Below the pieces are notes generated by a model, which made no database searches, was not told where the DNA came from, and was given only the letters and a program-made list of their open reading frames with translations. Below, piece after piece: positions 38,126 to 48,025 of a DNA stretch of 64,000 nt. This DNA comes from Halobaculum roseum. Its GTDB lineage: Archaea > Halobacteriota > Halobacteria > Halobacteriales > Haloferacaceae. The DNA is taken from assembly GCF_019880245.1 (NCBI RefSeq), contig NZ_CP082288.1:248001-312000 (forward strand). Direction: 5' to 3'. Made by a program: the position numbers and the translations under genes. Position 1 is the first letter of the stretch, and each line of letters opens with the position of its first letter.

Positions 38126-40495
38126 TCAACGAAGACGGCACACGACCGCGTCGTCGACGCGGACGGCGTACGCCCCGTCGGTGTCGCCCTCACGTGTGTC
38201 GTCTTTCCCGCCGTCGATCACGTCCCCTCCGGCGGCGTCGGCGCTCACATCGTCGCCGCCGAGCAGGTCGGTCGGTTCGACCGGCTCCGCGAGGTCGACG
38301 GTCGCGGACTCGGCCCCGAAGTTGAGCACGACCGCCAGTCGCTCGTCGTCCGACTCGCGGACGTACGCCGTGACCGCGGTCGGGCCCGCGGCGCCGCCGA
38401 CCGCGGCGTCGTCCCCGCCGACGATCCCGAGCCCGCCGCCGCTGCCAGGACCCCCGGATCCGTCGCCGGCGCGGACCTCGTAGTCGAGCCGGGCCGCGGT
38501 TCCCTGGCGCAGCGCATCGTGTTCGCGGCGGGCGGCCGCAAGCCGCCGGTGGTAGTCGGTGAGTTCCGTGTCGCCGTCGTGCCACGTCATCTCGCCGCGG
38601 TAGTCGGTCATGCCGCGCTCCTGGCCGTAGTACACCATCGGCGCACCCGGTAGCGTGAACGTCGCCGCGGCGGCAGCCCGCAACGCGTCGGTACCGCACT
38701 CGGCTCGGTAGCGGTCCTCGTCGTGGTTCTCGACGTAGCGCATCTGCACCGCCGAGCGCGGGAACCCCTGCACCGCTGTGGCGTCGACGGCGTCGAGCAC
38801 GGCGTCCGCGTCGATGTCCCCCGAACCGACGCCCCGGAGCGTGTCGTACAGCGTCGTGTCGTAGTGCATGTGGAACTCCGCCTCGTGCATGAACGGATCC
38901 CGCGGGATCGTCTCGTCGAGCAGGAGGAACTCGGGGTCGCGTCGGCGGAGTCGCTCGGCGGCCTCCTTCCAGAAGCCGTGCGGCACGCCCCAGGCAACGT
39001 CACAGCGGAAGCCGTCGACCACGTCGGCCCACTCGTCGATCACCGACAGCATCCACGCGCGCACGGTCGGCGAGTCGTAGTTCACGTCGGGGATCCGTAT
39101 CCAGTTGAACCGGAACGACGGGGTCCCCTCGCCGGCCCACTCGACGTCCGAGGGGTTCTCGGCGGCCGGGCGTCGTGGGTAGTGGTCCGCGAACGCGTCG
39201 ACGCCCGCCGAGTGGAGCTGGAACGCCGGGTGGTCCCGCGAGGTGTGGTTGATCACCAGGTCGAACACCACCCGGATGCCGTGGTCGTGGCACGTCTCCA
39301 CCAGCGACACGAACTCCTCGCGCGTGCCGAGGTCGTCGGCCGTGCGCGAGAAGTCCGTGATGTGGTATCCATGGGTCGTCGGGCTCTGAAGCACCGGCGT
39401 GAGCCACAACACGTCGGCGTGCAGCGAGTCGATGTACGGCACGCGTCGCTCGATCTCCCGAAACGTCGTGTCTGGCGTCTCGCCGGCGAACGACCGGACG
39501 AACACCTCGTAGATCGTCGGCGACTCGGCCCACGCCGGGGGGTCGTTCGGCCGGACGATGGATCCCGCATGGGTCCCGTCGGACGCGGAGTCCGCCCCGG
39601 AGAGTTCGACGGTGTCCATCACGCCGTATCGATCCGCCGCGGGCACGGCGTGAACGCGTGCCACCCCGTCGTCGGGGAGCGCCGCCCGGTCGACCCGGAG
39701 CGTGTCGCCGTGGATCGTGACCGCCTCGTGGTCGGCCGAGAGGCCGTCGCGGCCGTCGAACAGCCACTCGACGTTCGGCGCCCCGCCCGCCGGCGTCGAC
39801 TCGGGGTTCGGACCCGCGGGCGCCGCCTCCGCGTCCGCCGAGACGACGACTACCTCGTCCTCGACCGTCGCGTCGAGGTGGAGTCTGGGGCGGCCCGGCC
39901 CGGGGACGGCGTGTTCGCCCATCACGCCGTCGGCGAGGCGGTCGTCGAGCGCGAACGAGTAGATGTGCTCGCCGGGCGGGAGGCGTATATCGAACGCCAG
40001 GAACTCGCCGTCGTCGTACGGCCGAACCTCGGCGACGCTCCAGTCGTTGAACGGCCCGGCCACGGAGACGCGGTCGGGAGTTACCCGCGCGGTCGGCACG
40101 TCGAAGTCCGCCTTCGCGATCCGCACCGTCGCGTCCGCTCGCTCGTCGGGGTACACTCGAACCGTCTGCGCGTGGACGCCGTCGGGGGCTGTCAACTCGA
40201 AGCGGTACGTGCCGGGGGCGTCCGGCGCGAAGTGGACGACGGCGCCGTCGCTCAACGATACGCCGCTGTCCTCAGGGGCGTCAACGACACGCCACGAGAA
40301 GCGGCCGCGACCGTCGTTCCCGGTCGCCGCGCCGTCCGGACCCACGTCGACGACGGCGTCGAGGTTCCTGGGGGCCAGTTCCACCGACTCGCCCACGCTG
40401 GTCGCGCGCGGCGGTCCGGGGTGGTGCGTCGGGTCGTGGGGGTCCGCGATCGGACGGTCCCCCTCCCGTGCGTCGGCGTCCGTGTGGTCGGTCAT
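38126..40495 (-). CDS. GH13 alpha-amylase-family enzyme with N-terminal CBM48/E-set domain
   Basis: The 789-residue cytoplasmic enzyme has an immunoglobulin-like early region. A starch-binding/E-set domain follows (about 145-200, SVAGPFNDWSVAEVRPYDDGEF), then the GH13 barrel from about residue 320. Conserved regions are readable: DLVINHTS (region I), DGFRCDVAWG with the nucleophile Asp (region II), LLLDETI with the acid Glu (region III) and VENHDEDR with the transition-state Asp (region IV). The layout fits cyclomaltodextrinase, neopullulanase or an intracellular amylase acting on maltodextrins. A C-terminal beta domain holds Gly-rich loops and an acidic insertion. There is no signal peptide, so its substrate must be imported or made inside. 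It is divergent from the GH15 gene, sharing about 100 bases of promoter region. Confidence 0.92.
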   Translation of the reverse strand: MTDHTDADAREGDRPIADPHDPTHHPGPPRATSVGESVELAPRNLDAVVDVGPDGAATGNDGRGRFSWRVVDAPEDSGVSLSDGAVVHFAPDAPGTYRFELTAPDGVHAQTVRVYPDERADATVRIAKADFDVPTARVTPDRVSVAGPFNDWSVAEVRPYDDGEFLAFDIRLPPGEHIYSFALDDRLADGVMGEHAVPGPGRPRLHLDATVEDEVVVVSADAEAAPAGPNPESTPAGGAPNVEWLFDGRDGLSADHEAVTIHGDTLRVDRAALPDDGVARVHAVPAADRYGVMDTVELSGADSASDGTHAGSIVRPNDPPAWAESPTIYEVFVRSFAGETPDTTFREIERRVPYIDSLHADVLWLTPVLQSPTTHGYHITDFSRTADDLGTREEFVSLVETCHDHGIRVVFDLVINHTSRDHPAFQLHSAGVDAFADHYPRRPAAENPSDVEWAGEGTPSFRFNWIRIPDVNYDSPTVRAWMLSVIDEWADVVDGFRCDVAWGVPHGFWKEAAERLRRRDPEFLLLDETIPRDPFMHEAEFHMHYDTTLYDTLRGVGSGDIDADAVLDAVDATAVQGFPRSAVQMRYVENHDEDRYRAECGTDALRAAAAATFTLPGAPMVYYGQERGMTDYRGEMTWHDGDTELTDYHRRLAAARREHDALRQGTAARLDYEVRAGDGSGGPGSGGGLGIVGGDDAAVGGAAGPTAVTAYVRESDDERLAVVLNFGAESATVDLAEPVEPTDLLGGDDVSADAAGGDVIDGGKDDTREGDTDGAYAVRVDDAVVCRLR

Positions 40496-40597
40496 GGGCG
40501 AGTTCGCTTCCCCGGGCCGCTTGAGCGTTCCGGATTAGTGAACGAATGAAATACGATTACAACAAGAATTATGCCCCGTGGCCGTTCCTACCGGAAC
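40496..40597. promoter_or_regulatory. Divergent promoter region of the GH13 and GH15 genes
   Basis: This 102-base gap separates the two divergent starts. Its right half is AT-rich (attagtgaacgaatgaaa and tacgattacaacaagaa) compared with the surroundings and should hold both box A elements. I did not find a TACT-N7/8-GAGTA TrmB-type operator in it. Confidence 0.4.
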
Positions 40598-42730
40598 ATG
40601 CGACTACGTGACGCACTCGACGACCACAAACGGAACCGGGACCACCCGACCCGGTTCCCCGGCGAGCGACGCACCACCGCCGGCCTGTTCTCGGGTGCCG
40701 GCGGGCGCCTGATCCACGTCGCGCCCGACGGCACGGTACGCGACTTCGGCTACCCGCTCTCCGGCCGATCCGGACTCGCCGACTCCCGGTTCGCGCTGCG
40801 CCTCGACGACCCGCCGGTCGAGCTCGACGTGGACGACCCGGCGGTACGACGCACCGACGACGGAAGCGTCGTGATCGAACTCGCCGAGGGCGACCAGTCG
40901 TACCACGGGTCGACGGCACTGGTCGAGACCGACTACGAGACGCCGGTCGGGCCCCTGCGCCGGCTCGATCTCGCGGTCGAGACCGACGGGGGCGACGCGC
41001 ACGTGACGCGCGTCGCGTTCGACGACGCCGACCGCGCCGACGCACTCGACGCGTCGCTGCTCGTCGGCTGTACGTTCGCGCCCGAGGGACGGGACGCCCG
41101 GGTCGGACAGCTCCACCACGAGGACGCAGTCGAGGTGTTTCACGACCGCGAGCGCGACTTCCTCGCCGGCGCCGCCGGCCTCGACGTGATCGGCGGCGGG
41201 CTTCCCGCCGGCCCGGACGCCGTCCTCGCCTCCGATCCTCACGAGCGCGGGGCCGACGCGCTCGGCGACCGCCGCGAGGAGGACCACCTCGGCGGCCACA
41301 TCGTCGCCGCGACCGGCTTCGAGAACGGTGCCGCGACTGTCGCAACGCTGCTCACCGACCGCGAGGAGACCGACCGCGAGGCCGCCCTCGACGATCTCGA
41401 CGACCTGCTCGCCGAAGCGACCTCCGTTGCCGCGCTGTCCGATCTCGCGGCCGACGGCGACGCCGCTGTATCGCTCCCGGCGGAGGTACCGCGGGGCGAC
41501 TCCGCCGTCGACGACCTGCGGGTGCTGTCGCTGTTGTCGGCGCCGACGGGGATGCGCATCGCCGGGCCGGACTTCGATCCCCATTACGTCCACTCGGGCG
41601 GGTACGGCTACACCTGGTTCCGCGACGACGCGGAGATCTCGGGGTTCCTGCTGGGCGCCGACGAGCGGTTCGACCTCGGCCTCGACGACTGGCATCGCCG
41701 GAGCGCCCGGGCATTCATCGACACGCAGCTTCCCGACGGCACCTGGCCCCATCGCGTTTGGCCCCGAAACGGGGCGCTCGCGCCCGGATGGGCCAACGCC
41801 CGCATGGAGGCCGGCGACGACGTGGAGTATCAGGCCGACCAGACCGCGAGCGTCGTCGCCTTCCTCGCTCGGCTGCTCGACCGGCTCCCCGAGGACGACC
41901 CGCTCGCCGACGAAGTCGCGGCCGCGGTCGACGACGGCCTGGACGGGATGATCGCGTCGCTGGCAGACGACGGGCGCCCGGTCGCCTGTCAGAACGCGTG
42001 GGAGGACGCCGGCGGTCGGTTCGCCCACACCGCCGCGCGCTTCCTCGACGCGTTCTCTGCGGTCGCCGCGCTCGGGTCGGCTCGGTTCGACCGGGCGGTC
42101 GAGGCGACCGACCGCGCGGCGCTGCTGTACGACGCGCTCGACGACCTGTGGGTCGACGAACGCGGCACGTTCGCGGTGCGCGAGCGCGGCGACGGCACGC
42201 TCGACGACCGTCTCGACTCGGCGACGTTCGCGCTCGCCGACGCCCACCGGGCGTACGCGGCGATCGGCGAGGTGGACGAGGTCCGTCGCGACCGACTCGT
42301 CTCCCACGTCGACGCGACGGTCGACGGACTGTATCACGACCCCGCCGATAGCGAGGTCGCCGGCCTGGTCCGGTACGAGGGCGACGGCTGGCGCCAACGC
42401 GGGCAGGGTCACGAGAAGATCTGGACCGTCTCGACGGCGTGGGGCGCTAACGCCGCCGGCGAGGTGGCCGCGCTCCTCGCCGATGCGGACGACGCCCGCA
42501 GCGACGAGTTCGCCCGTCGTTCGCTCGAACTGCTCGAGTTGGTCGGTTCGGACGGACCGCTCACGGTTCCCGGCGGGTTCCTCCCCGAGCAGTTCTTCGA
42601 CGACGGGACCCCCGACAGCGCGACGCCGCTGGGGTGGCCCCACGCGATCCGACTGGCGACGACGGCACTGCTCGACGAACAGGAGGCGCTTTCGGGGGCC
42701 GACTGCGAGCCGGCCCCGGCCGTCGACTGA
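40598..42730 (+). CDS. GH15 glucoamylase/glucodextranase-family enzyme
   Basis: The 710-residue protein has an N-terminal beta-sandwich domain (about 1-290) and a C-terminal (alpha/alpha)6 barrel. Catalytic-region motifs are visible: HSGGYGYTWFRDDAE (substrate arginine and aspartate), VEYQADQTAS (general acid glutamate region) and GGFLPEQFFD (catalytic base glutamate). Such enzymes release glucose from maltodextrin ends or hydrolyse trehalose-like substrates. There is no signal peptide, so it works inside the cell with the divergent GH13 enzyme. The ATG at 40598 (MRLRDALDD) is preferred; an in-frame ATG at 40571 adds nine residues. Its 3' end is followed, after 165 bases, by an ABC importer that may supply substrate. 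Confidence 0.9.
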   Translation: MRLRDALDDHKRNRDHPTRFPGERRTTAGLFSGAGGRLIHVAPDGTVRDFGYPLSGRSGLADSRFALRLDDPPVELDVDDPAVRRTDDGSVVIELAEGDQSYHGSTALVETDYETPVGPLRRLDLAVETDGGDAHVTRVAFDDADRADALDASLLVGCTFAPEGRDARVGQLHHEDAVEVFHDRERDFLAGAAGLDVIGGGLPAGPDAVLASDPHERGADALGDRREEDHLGGHIVAATGFENGAATVATLLTDREETDREAALDDLDDLLAEATSVAALSDLAADGDAAVSLPAEVPRGDSAVDDLRVLSLLSAPTGMRIAGPDFDPHYVHSGGYGYTWFRDDAEISGFLLGADERFDLGLDDWHRRSARAFIDTQLPDGTWPHRVWPRNGALAPGWANARMEAGDDVEYQADQTASVVAFLARLLDRLPEDDPLADEVAAAVDDGLDGMIASLADDGRPVACQNAWEDAGGRFAHTAARFLDAFSAVAALGSARFDRAVEATDRAALLYDALDDLWVDERGTFAVRERGDGTLDDRLDSATFALADAHRAYAAIGEVDEVRRDRLVSHVDATVDGLYHDPADSEVAGLVRYEGDGWRQRGQGHEKIWTVSTAWGANAAGEVAALLADADDARSDEFARRSLELLELVGSDGPLTVPGGFLPEQFFDDGTPDSATPLGWPHAIRLATTALLDEQEALSGADCEPAPAVD

Positions 42731-42856
42731 CCTCCGGATCGGCGCGGTAGGCCCCGCCGAAATCCGGTACGTCTCTCCCCCGATCGGGGTCGCTTCCCTC
42801 GGTAGCTGTATCCTACCAGCCCAGGAGGACTAACTATGAAGAAGAACTTCATCCGG

Positions 42857-42866
42857 TATTTTTATT
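42857..42866 (+). promoter_or_regulatory. Box A of the ABC transporter operon
   Basis: The sequence tatttttatt is the strongest AT-rich block in the gap before the substrate-binding protein gene. It is 30-39 bases ahead of the ATG at 42896, giving a short leader. Confidence 0.5.
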
Positions 42867-42895
42867 GTGTGGGTCTTCCACATGCCGAGACGAAC

Positions 42896-44773
42896 ATGGT
42901 GAACGATCACTCTGATCGCGAGCGAGGGTCGCCGATCTCCCGCCGTCGGTTCGTCACCGCCGCTGGGGCCGCAGGGATCGCCGGCCTCGCCGGCTGTGGC
43001 GGCCAGCAGGCCGTAGAGTCGGAGACCGACGGAACCGGGGGCAGCGACGAGACGACCGACACCGAGACCGCGACGTCGACGCCCGTCGAGGCGACCAGCG
43101 AGGCGCAGCGGAAGATCCAGGAACTGGCCTACATCACCAACCAGACGCTGCCGGTGTTGCCTGTCATGGAGAAGCTGGCGCAGTCGTTCCAGTCGACCGA
43201 CGACTGGAACGTACCCGATGCCGGCAGCACCCCGACACAGCTCTACTGGCCCACGGAGTGGTTGCCGCGGGAGGGCGAGTGGACGGCCGAGGAAGGCTCC
43301 GACGACGAACGCTTGACGTTCGCGCAGTGGGCGGTCCCGCAGGACTCCCAGTACAACCCCTGGAACGGTCAGAACTTCGCGGAGGGCCGCCGGATGCTGT
43401 TCGACCGGTTCATGAAGTTCAACCTCGCGAACCAGGAGTACTCCGGGTACGCGATCCAGGACTGGTCGGTCGACGAGGAGACGGTGACGCTGTCGCTGCG
43501 CGAGGGGATGACGTGGCACAACGGCGACGACGTTACCGCGACGGACGTGGCCAACCAGGTCAAGCTGGACATCTACAACGGCGGGAGCCTCGGCTCGTTC
43601 GTCGCGCCCGACGATATGGGAGCGGTCTCCGAGCGCGTCGTCGCCACCGATGAGACGACCGTCGAGATCACGCTGGCGGAGCCGGCGACGGAAACGATCC
43701 TGCTCGCGTATCTCCAGCCGAAATACCTCGTCGCCCACGAGGGAACGTACGGCGAGTTCGTCGCGGCGCTCGACGAGGCGTCGAACGAGGACGAGCGCGC
43801 TCAGGCGCTCAGCGATCTCACTAACGACACGACGCCCGAACCGGTCGGCTGTGGACCGTTCCAGTTCGAGGACGCCGACAGCCAGCGCACGCTGTTGACG
43901 AAGTACGAGGACCACCCCGACGCGGACAACATGAACTACTCGGAGGTCGAGTACCTCTACAAGCCGCAGAACCAGGGCCGCTGGAACTCCCTGATCAACA
44001 ACGAGACGGACGGGTCGGCGACGCTGTTCATGCCGCAGAACCGGCTGAACCAGCTCCCCGACTCCATGCAGGTCAGTCTCATTCCTCGCCACTGGGGAAT
44101 GGGGCTGGTGTTCAACTTCGAGGAGGAGCCGGTGGACGACGTTCGGGTCCGCAAGGCCATCGCGCACGTCGTCAACCGGGACAACGCCGCGCAGAACTCC
44201 GGAGCCGGGACGGAGTCGAAGATCCCGGTCACGTATCCCAGCGGGCTCACGGGCGAGTTCAACAATCAGATCGAAAGCGGCTGGCTCGAAGGCGTCGCCG
44301 ACGAGTTCGACACGTACGGCCGTGGGGAGACCCAGACTGACGAGGCGGCGTCGCTGCTACAGGACGCCGGCTACGAGCGTCAGAACGGTACCTGGCAGCG
44401 CGACGGCGAACCGCTCGAGCTGCCGATCAAGGGTCCGTCGGGGTTCTCCGACTGGGTCACCGGCGTCGAGACCATCGTCTCCAATCTGCAGGACTTCGGC
44501 ATCGAGGCCGAGTCCGTGATGCTAGACAACTCCACCTACTGGGGGAGCGACTACGCAAACGGCGACTTCGTCGTCGGGTTGCAGGGGTGGGCCTCCTACA
44601 ACCAGTCGTACCCGTACTTCCACTACGATTGGATCTTCAACAGCTGGGACTCTCAGAACGCCTGGAACCTCCCGAGCGAGTTCGAGTCGCCGGTCCTGCA
44701 CGATCAGGAGCGTGACGGCGAGACCGTCACGCCCGTCGATCTCGTCGCCGAGCTGTCCACGGCCAACGAGTAG
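42896..44773 (+). CDS. ABC transporter substrate-binding lipoprotein, family 5 (Opp/Dpp type)
   Basis: The 625-residue protein has a twin-arginine motif (ISRRRFV) and a lipobox ending at C34 (GLAGC). A Thr/Glu/Ser linker follows (35-65), then a long SBP_bac_5 domain. Family features include LSLREGMTWHNGDDVTATDV, EPVGCGPFQFED and DDVRVRKAIAHVVNRDNAAQ. Family 5 proteins bind peptides, nickel, or, in several hyperthermophiles, oligosaccharides. It is the first of five genes forming a full importer. Position next to two maltodextrin hydrolases makes an oligosaccharide ligand plausible, but peptides remain the default. The ATG at 42896 is used because the upstream frame extension overlaps the promoter. 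Confidence 0.9.
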   Translation: MVNDHSDRERGSPISRRRFVTAAGAAGIAGLAGCGGQQAVESETDGTGGSDETTDTETATSTPVEATSEAQRKIQELAYITNQTLPVLPVMEKLAQSFQSTDDWNVPDAGSTPTQLYWPTEWLPREGEWTAEEGSDDERLTFAQWAVPQDSQYNPWNGQNFAEGRRMLFDRFMKFNLANQEYSGYAIQDWSVDEETVTLSLREGMTWHNGDDVTATDVANQVKLDIYNGGSLGSFVAPDDMGAVSERVVATDETTVEITLAEPATETILLAYLQPKYLVAHEGTYGEFVAALDEASNEDERAQALSDLTNDTTPEPVGCGPFQFEDADSQRTLLTKYEDHPDADNMNYSEVEYLYKPQNQGRWNSLINNETDGSATLFMPQNRLNQLPDSMQVSLIPRHWGMGLVFNFEEEPVDDVRVRKAIAHVVNRDNAAQNSGAGTESKIPVTYPSGLTGEFNNQIESGWLEGVADEFDTYGRGETQTDEAASLLQDAGYERQNGTWQRDGEPLELPIKGPSGFSDWVTGVETIVSNLQDFGIEAESVMLDNSTYWGSDYANGDFVVGLQGWASYNQSYPYFHYDWIFNSWDSQNAWNLPSEFESPVLHDQERDGETVTPVDLVAELSTANE

Positions 44774-44784
44774 GTGGCGAACCG

Positions 44785-45795
44785 ATGAGCTACGTACTGA
44801 AACGGCTCGGCCAATCCGTGCTCACCGTCTTCGTGGTGATCTCGGCCAGCTTCGGTCTCATCCGACTCCTCCCGGGCGGCCCGCTCGCGTACCTCCGGGC
44901 ACAAGCGCTCCAGCAGGGAGGAAGCTCCCTATCGACGGCCGAGATCAACGCGCGGATCGCCGCCCAGACCAACATCGCGGTATCCGAACCGCTGTACGTC
45001 CAGTACTTCCAGTACATGGCCGCGATGCTGCAAGGGGATTTCGGCGTTTCCACGCGGTACGGCGACCCGGTGATGTCGATCATCGGGCCGGCAATCCCGT
45101 GGACCGTTTTCCTGACAGCATCGGCGTTGTTCCTCGCGTTCACCGTCGGGGTGTCGCTGGGTGCGTTCATGGCCTACCGCGAGGGATCGACGTTCGACGT
45201 TACCAGCACGGGTGTCGGTCTTGTGCTGAATTCGACGCCCGGGTACGTCCTCGCGCTGCTGTTCATCTCGTATCTCGGATACCGAATGGAGCTGTTCCCG
45301 ACCGGCGGACGGTACGCGTCCGAGTTGACGGTCGGGTTCAACCTCCCGTTCATCGCGAGCGTGCTCCACCACGGGGCCCTTCCGATACTCTCGATGGCAC
45401 TGGTCGGCTTCGGCGGCTGGGCGCTCTCGATGCGTGGCAACAGCATCCGCGTCCTCGGAGAGGATTATCTGCGCGTCGCCCGCCTGCGCGGCCTGTCGAC
45501 GCGACGGATCGCGATGCGGTACGTCGCGCGCAACGCCATCCTGCCGATGTACACGGGATTGATGATCGCCATCGGAACCGTCTTCGGCGGCGCGGTGATC
45601 ATCGAGAACATCTTCGCGTACCCCGGAGTGGGCTTCTACCTCATTCAGGGGATCAACGCGCGCGATTACCCGCTGATGATGGGCGGGTTCATCATCATCA
45701 CCGTCGCGATGGTGATCGGCATCACGATCGCGGACCTGACCTACGGTTGGCTGGACCCGCGGGCGAAAGGAGGTGCTACCCGTGAGTCCTACTGA
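44785..45795 (+). CDS. ABC transporter permease, DppB/OppB type
   Basis: The 336-residue permease begins MSYVLKRLGQSVLTVFVVISASFGLIRLLPGGP, the standard OppB/DppB opening with its first helix and the RLLPGGP motif. Six helices are present, with the EAA-type coupling loop ARLRGLSTRRIAMRYVARNAILP near residue 235-255. It forms one half of the membrane channel and pairs with the permease encoded next. The start is 11 bases after the binding-protein stop, and the end overlaps the next gene by 14 bases. Confidence 0.92.
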   Translation: MSYVLKRLGQSVLTVFVVISASFGLIRLLPGGPLAYLRAQALQQGGSSLSTAEINARIAAQTNIAVSEPLYVQYFQYMAAMLQGDFGVSTRYGDPVMSIIGPAIPWTVFLTASALFLAFTVGVSLGAFMAYREGSTFDVTSTGVGLVLNSTPGYVLALLFISYLGYRMELFPTGGRYASELTVGFNLPFIASVLHHGALPILSMALVGFGGWALSMRGNSIRVLGEDYLRVARLRGLSTRRIAMRYVARNAILPMYTGLMIAIGTVFGGAVIIENIFAYPGVGFYLIQGINARDYPLMMGGFIIITVAMVIGITIADLTYGWLDPRAKGGATRESY

Positions 45796-46969
45796 ACGTG
45801 ACGGCGCGGCCGCCTCCGGCGATGCCGAGACGAATACGAACGGCGCCGACCATGGCGTCGACGCGGTCACGGAGGCACTGACCGACGATCCCGACCGCTT
45901 CGCCGACGCCGAGTGGGCGCCCGGGGGGAGCGCGATCTCAGGCCACGCCCGCAACGGGCGCGTCGCCGCCGACGGCGGGTCGGCCGTCTCGGAGTTCCAG
46001 CAGAAGGCCGACGTCTCCATGACCGCCGGCGAGCGCCGACGGCAATGGCTCGAGGAGCGGGTCCTCGCACCCGCACGGATCGTCTGGAGCGACTGGCGCG
46101 CGCGGACGGGTGTGCTCGTCGTCATCCTGTACCTGCTGATGGCGACGGTCGGGCAGATGCTCATCGCGGCGCCCTCGCCCAACCAGGGCGGCTACCTGGT
46201 CGGGGCGTTTCGGACGCTGGAGTTCCCGCTGGGGACGACCGCCTCGGGTGTGAGCCTGCTCTCACAGACCGTGTACGCGACGCCGTCGATGCTGACGATG
46301 ATCGCTTCGGGAGCCGTGTTCACCGTGATACTCGGAACCGTCTTCGGCACCATCTCGGGCTACAAGGGCGGAACCACCGACAGCGTGTTGATGGTCGTCA
46401 CCGACATCATGATGACGATCCCGGGGCTTCCGCTGACGATCGTGCTGGCGTCTGCGCTGCAGATCGAGGGCAACCCGGTCGTCATCGGGATCCTCATCAC
46501 GGTCAACGCCTGGGCCGGGCTGGCGCGTGCCATCCGGTCGCAGGTGCTGACGCTGCGCGACGCCGAGTACGTCGAGGCCTCCCGCATCATGGGGATGGGG
46601 ACGCCGACGATCATCTCCGGCGACATCGTTCCGAATCTGATGCCGTACATCACGATGAACTTCGTCCAGCAGGCGCGAGCGGTCATCTTCGGCTCCGTCG
46701 GCCTGTACTTCCTGGGCGTGCTCCCGTACAACAGCGTCAACTGGGGCGTCATGATGAACGCCGCGGTCAACCGCGCCGGCGCGACGTCCTCGCCGGCGGC
46801 GTTCCACTGGCTGTTGGTGCCGATGGTGACGATCATCGTGCTCGCGCTGGGGCTGACGCTGCTGGCACAGGGCGCCGACCGGATCTTCAACCCGCGGGTG
46901 CGCGCCCGCCACGCGGACACGATCGCCGACGACGACGAGAGCTCGTCGAACACGACTGGAGGGATCTGA
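45782..46969 (+). CDS. ABC transporter permease, DppC/OppC type, with long polar N terminus
   Basis: The 395-residue protein starts at the GTG at 45782, chosen because AGGAGGTG lies 6 bases before it. The first 90 residues are polar and acidic, unusually long for this family. A membrane anchor helix follows (about 110-135), then the five-helix DppC domain with the coupling loop EYVEASRIMGMGTPTIISGDIVPNLMP. It is the second channel subunit. The gene overlaps the DppB-type gene by 14 bases and abuts the ATPase gene directly, with no gap. Confidence 0.9.
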   Translation: MSPTERDGAAASGDAETNTNGADHGVDAVTEALTDDPDRFADAEWAPGGSAISGHARNGRVAADGGSAVSEFQQKADVSMTAGERRRQWLEERVLAPARIVWSDWRARTGVLVVILYLLMATVGQMLIAAPSPNQGGYLVGAFRTLEFPLGTTASGVSLLSQTVYATPSMLTMIASGAVFTVILGTVFGTISGYKGGTTDSVLMVVTDIMMTIPGLPLTIVLASALQIEGNPVVIGILITVNAWAGLARAIRSQVLTLRDAEYVEASRIMGMGTPTIISGDIVPNLMPYITMNFVQQARAVIFGSVGLYFLGVLPYNSVNWGVMMNAAVNRAGATSSPAAFHWLLVPMVTIIVLALGLTLLAQGADRIFNPRVRARHADTIADDDESSSNTTGGI

Positions 46970-48025
46970 ATGCAGACAGCAACCGAACCGACGGCACGTG
47001 CTGACGCGGACCCGATCATCGAGGTCCGCGACGTGAGCGTCACATACGACCTGGAGCACCGGGAGGCGATGGTACTGGACGACGTGAGCATCGACCTGCG
47101 CCGGGGGGAGATCCTCGGCGTCGTGGGCGAGTCCGGCAGCGGGAAGTCGATGCTGGCGAACGCCATGATGGACGCAGTCGAGGAGCCCGGGATCACCACC
47201 GGGGAGGTGACGTACCACCCCGGTGACGGACGCGACCCCGTCGATATCCTGGACCTATCCGACGATGAACTGAAGCAGTTCCGTTGGGAGGAGGTGTCGA
47301 TGGTGTTCCAGGGGGCGCTGTCATCGTTCAACCCCACGATGTCGATCCGGGGGCACTTCGAGGAGACGCTGGAGGCACACGACTACGACGTCGAGGAGGG
47401 AATGGAGCGGGCTCGACAGCTCCTGTCAGACCTGTATCTCGACCCTGACCGGGTCCTCGACTCCTACGCTCACGAGCTGTCCGGCGGGATGAGCCAGCGC
47501 GCGCTGATCGCGCTGTCGCTGATATTGGAGCCGCAGGTCCTCCTGATGGACGAGCCGACGGCAGCACTGGACCTGCTGATGCAGCGGTCGATCCTGAGCC
47601 TCCTCGACGACATCAAGCAGAAGTACGACCTGACGATCCTGTTCATCACCCACGACCTCCCGCTGGTGGCGGGGCTGGCCGACCGACTGGCTATCCTCTA
47701 TGCCTTCGAACTCGCAGAGGTCGGCCCGAGCGAGCAGGTGACCAGGAACTCACAGCATCCGTACACGCGGGCGCTGTTGCAAGCAGTTCCGAACCTCGAC
47801 GCGCCGACCGACACGATGCGGCCCATCGAGGGGACCGCGCCGAACCCGGCGCACGTCCCCGACGGGTGTCATTACGCGCCACGGTGTCCGCTCGCAACCA
47901 AGGAGTGCCACGACGACCAGCCGCCGTGGGTCGAAGTGGACGACGACCATCGGACAGCCTGTTTCCACCACGAGCAGGCCGAGGAGGCCGTTCCGTTCGA
48001 TATCGAGGAGGTGACGGACTCGTGA
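46970..48025 (+). CDS. ABC transporter ATPase, DppD/OppD type
   Basis: The 351-residue ATPase has Walker A GESGSGKS (53-60), Q-loop VFQGALSSFNP, signature LSGGMSQR, Walker B LLMDEPTAALD and the switch histidine ITHD. The C-terminal oligopeptide/dipeptide extension has HYAPRCPLATKECH...CFHH, the cysteine pattern that binds an Fe-S cluster or metal in several Dpp/Opp ATPases. It powers the importer together with the next ATPase. Its stop overlaps the GTG start of that gene (GTGA). Confidence 0.93.
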   Translation: MQTATEPTARADADPIIEVRDVSVTYDLEHREAMVLDDVSIDLRRGEILGVVGESGSGKSMLANAMMDAVEEPGITTGEVTYHPGDGRDPVDILDLSDDELKQFRWEEVSMVFQGALSSFNPTMSIRGHFEETLEAHDYDVEEGMERARQLLSDLYLDPDRVLDSYAHELSGGMSQRALIALSLILEPQVLLMDEPTAALDLLMQRSILSLLDDIKQKYDLTILFITHDLPLVAGLADRLAILYAFELAEVGPSEQVTRNSQHPYTRALLQAVPNLDAPTDTMRPIEGTAPNPAHVPDGCHYAPRCPLATKECHDDQPPWVEVDDDHRTACFHHEQAEEAVPFDIEEVTDS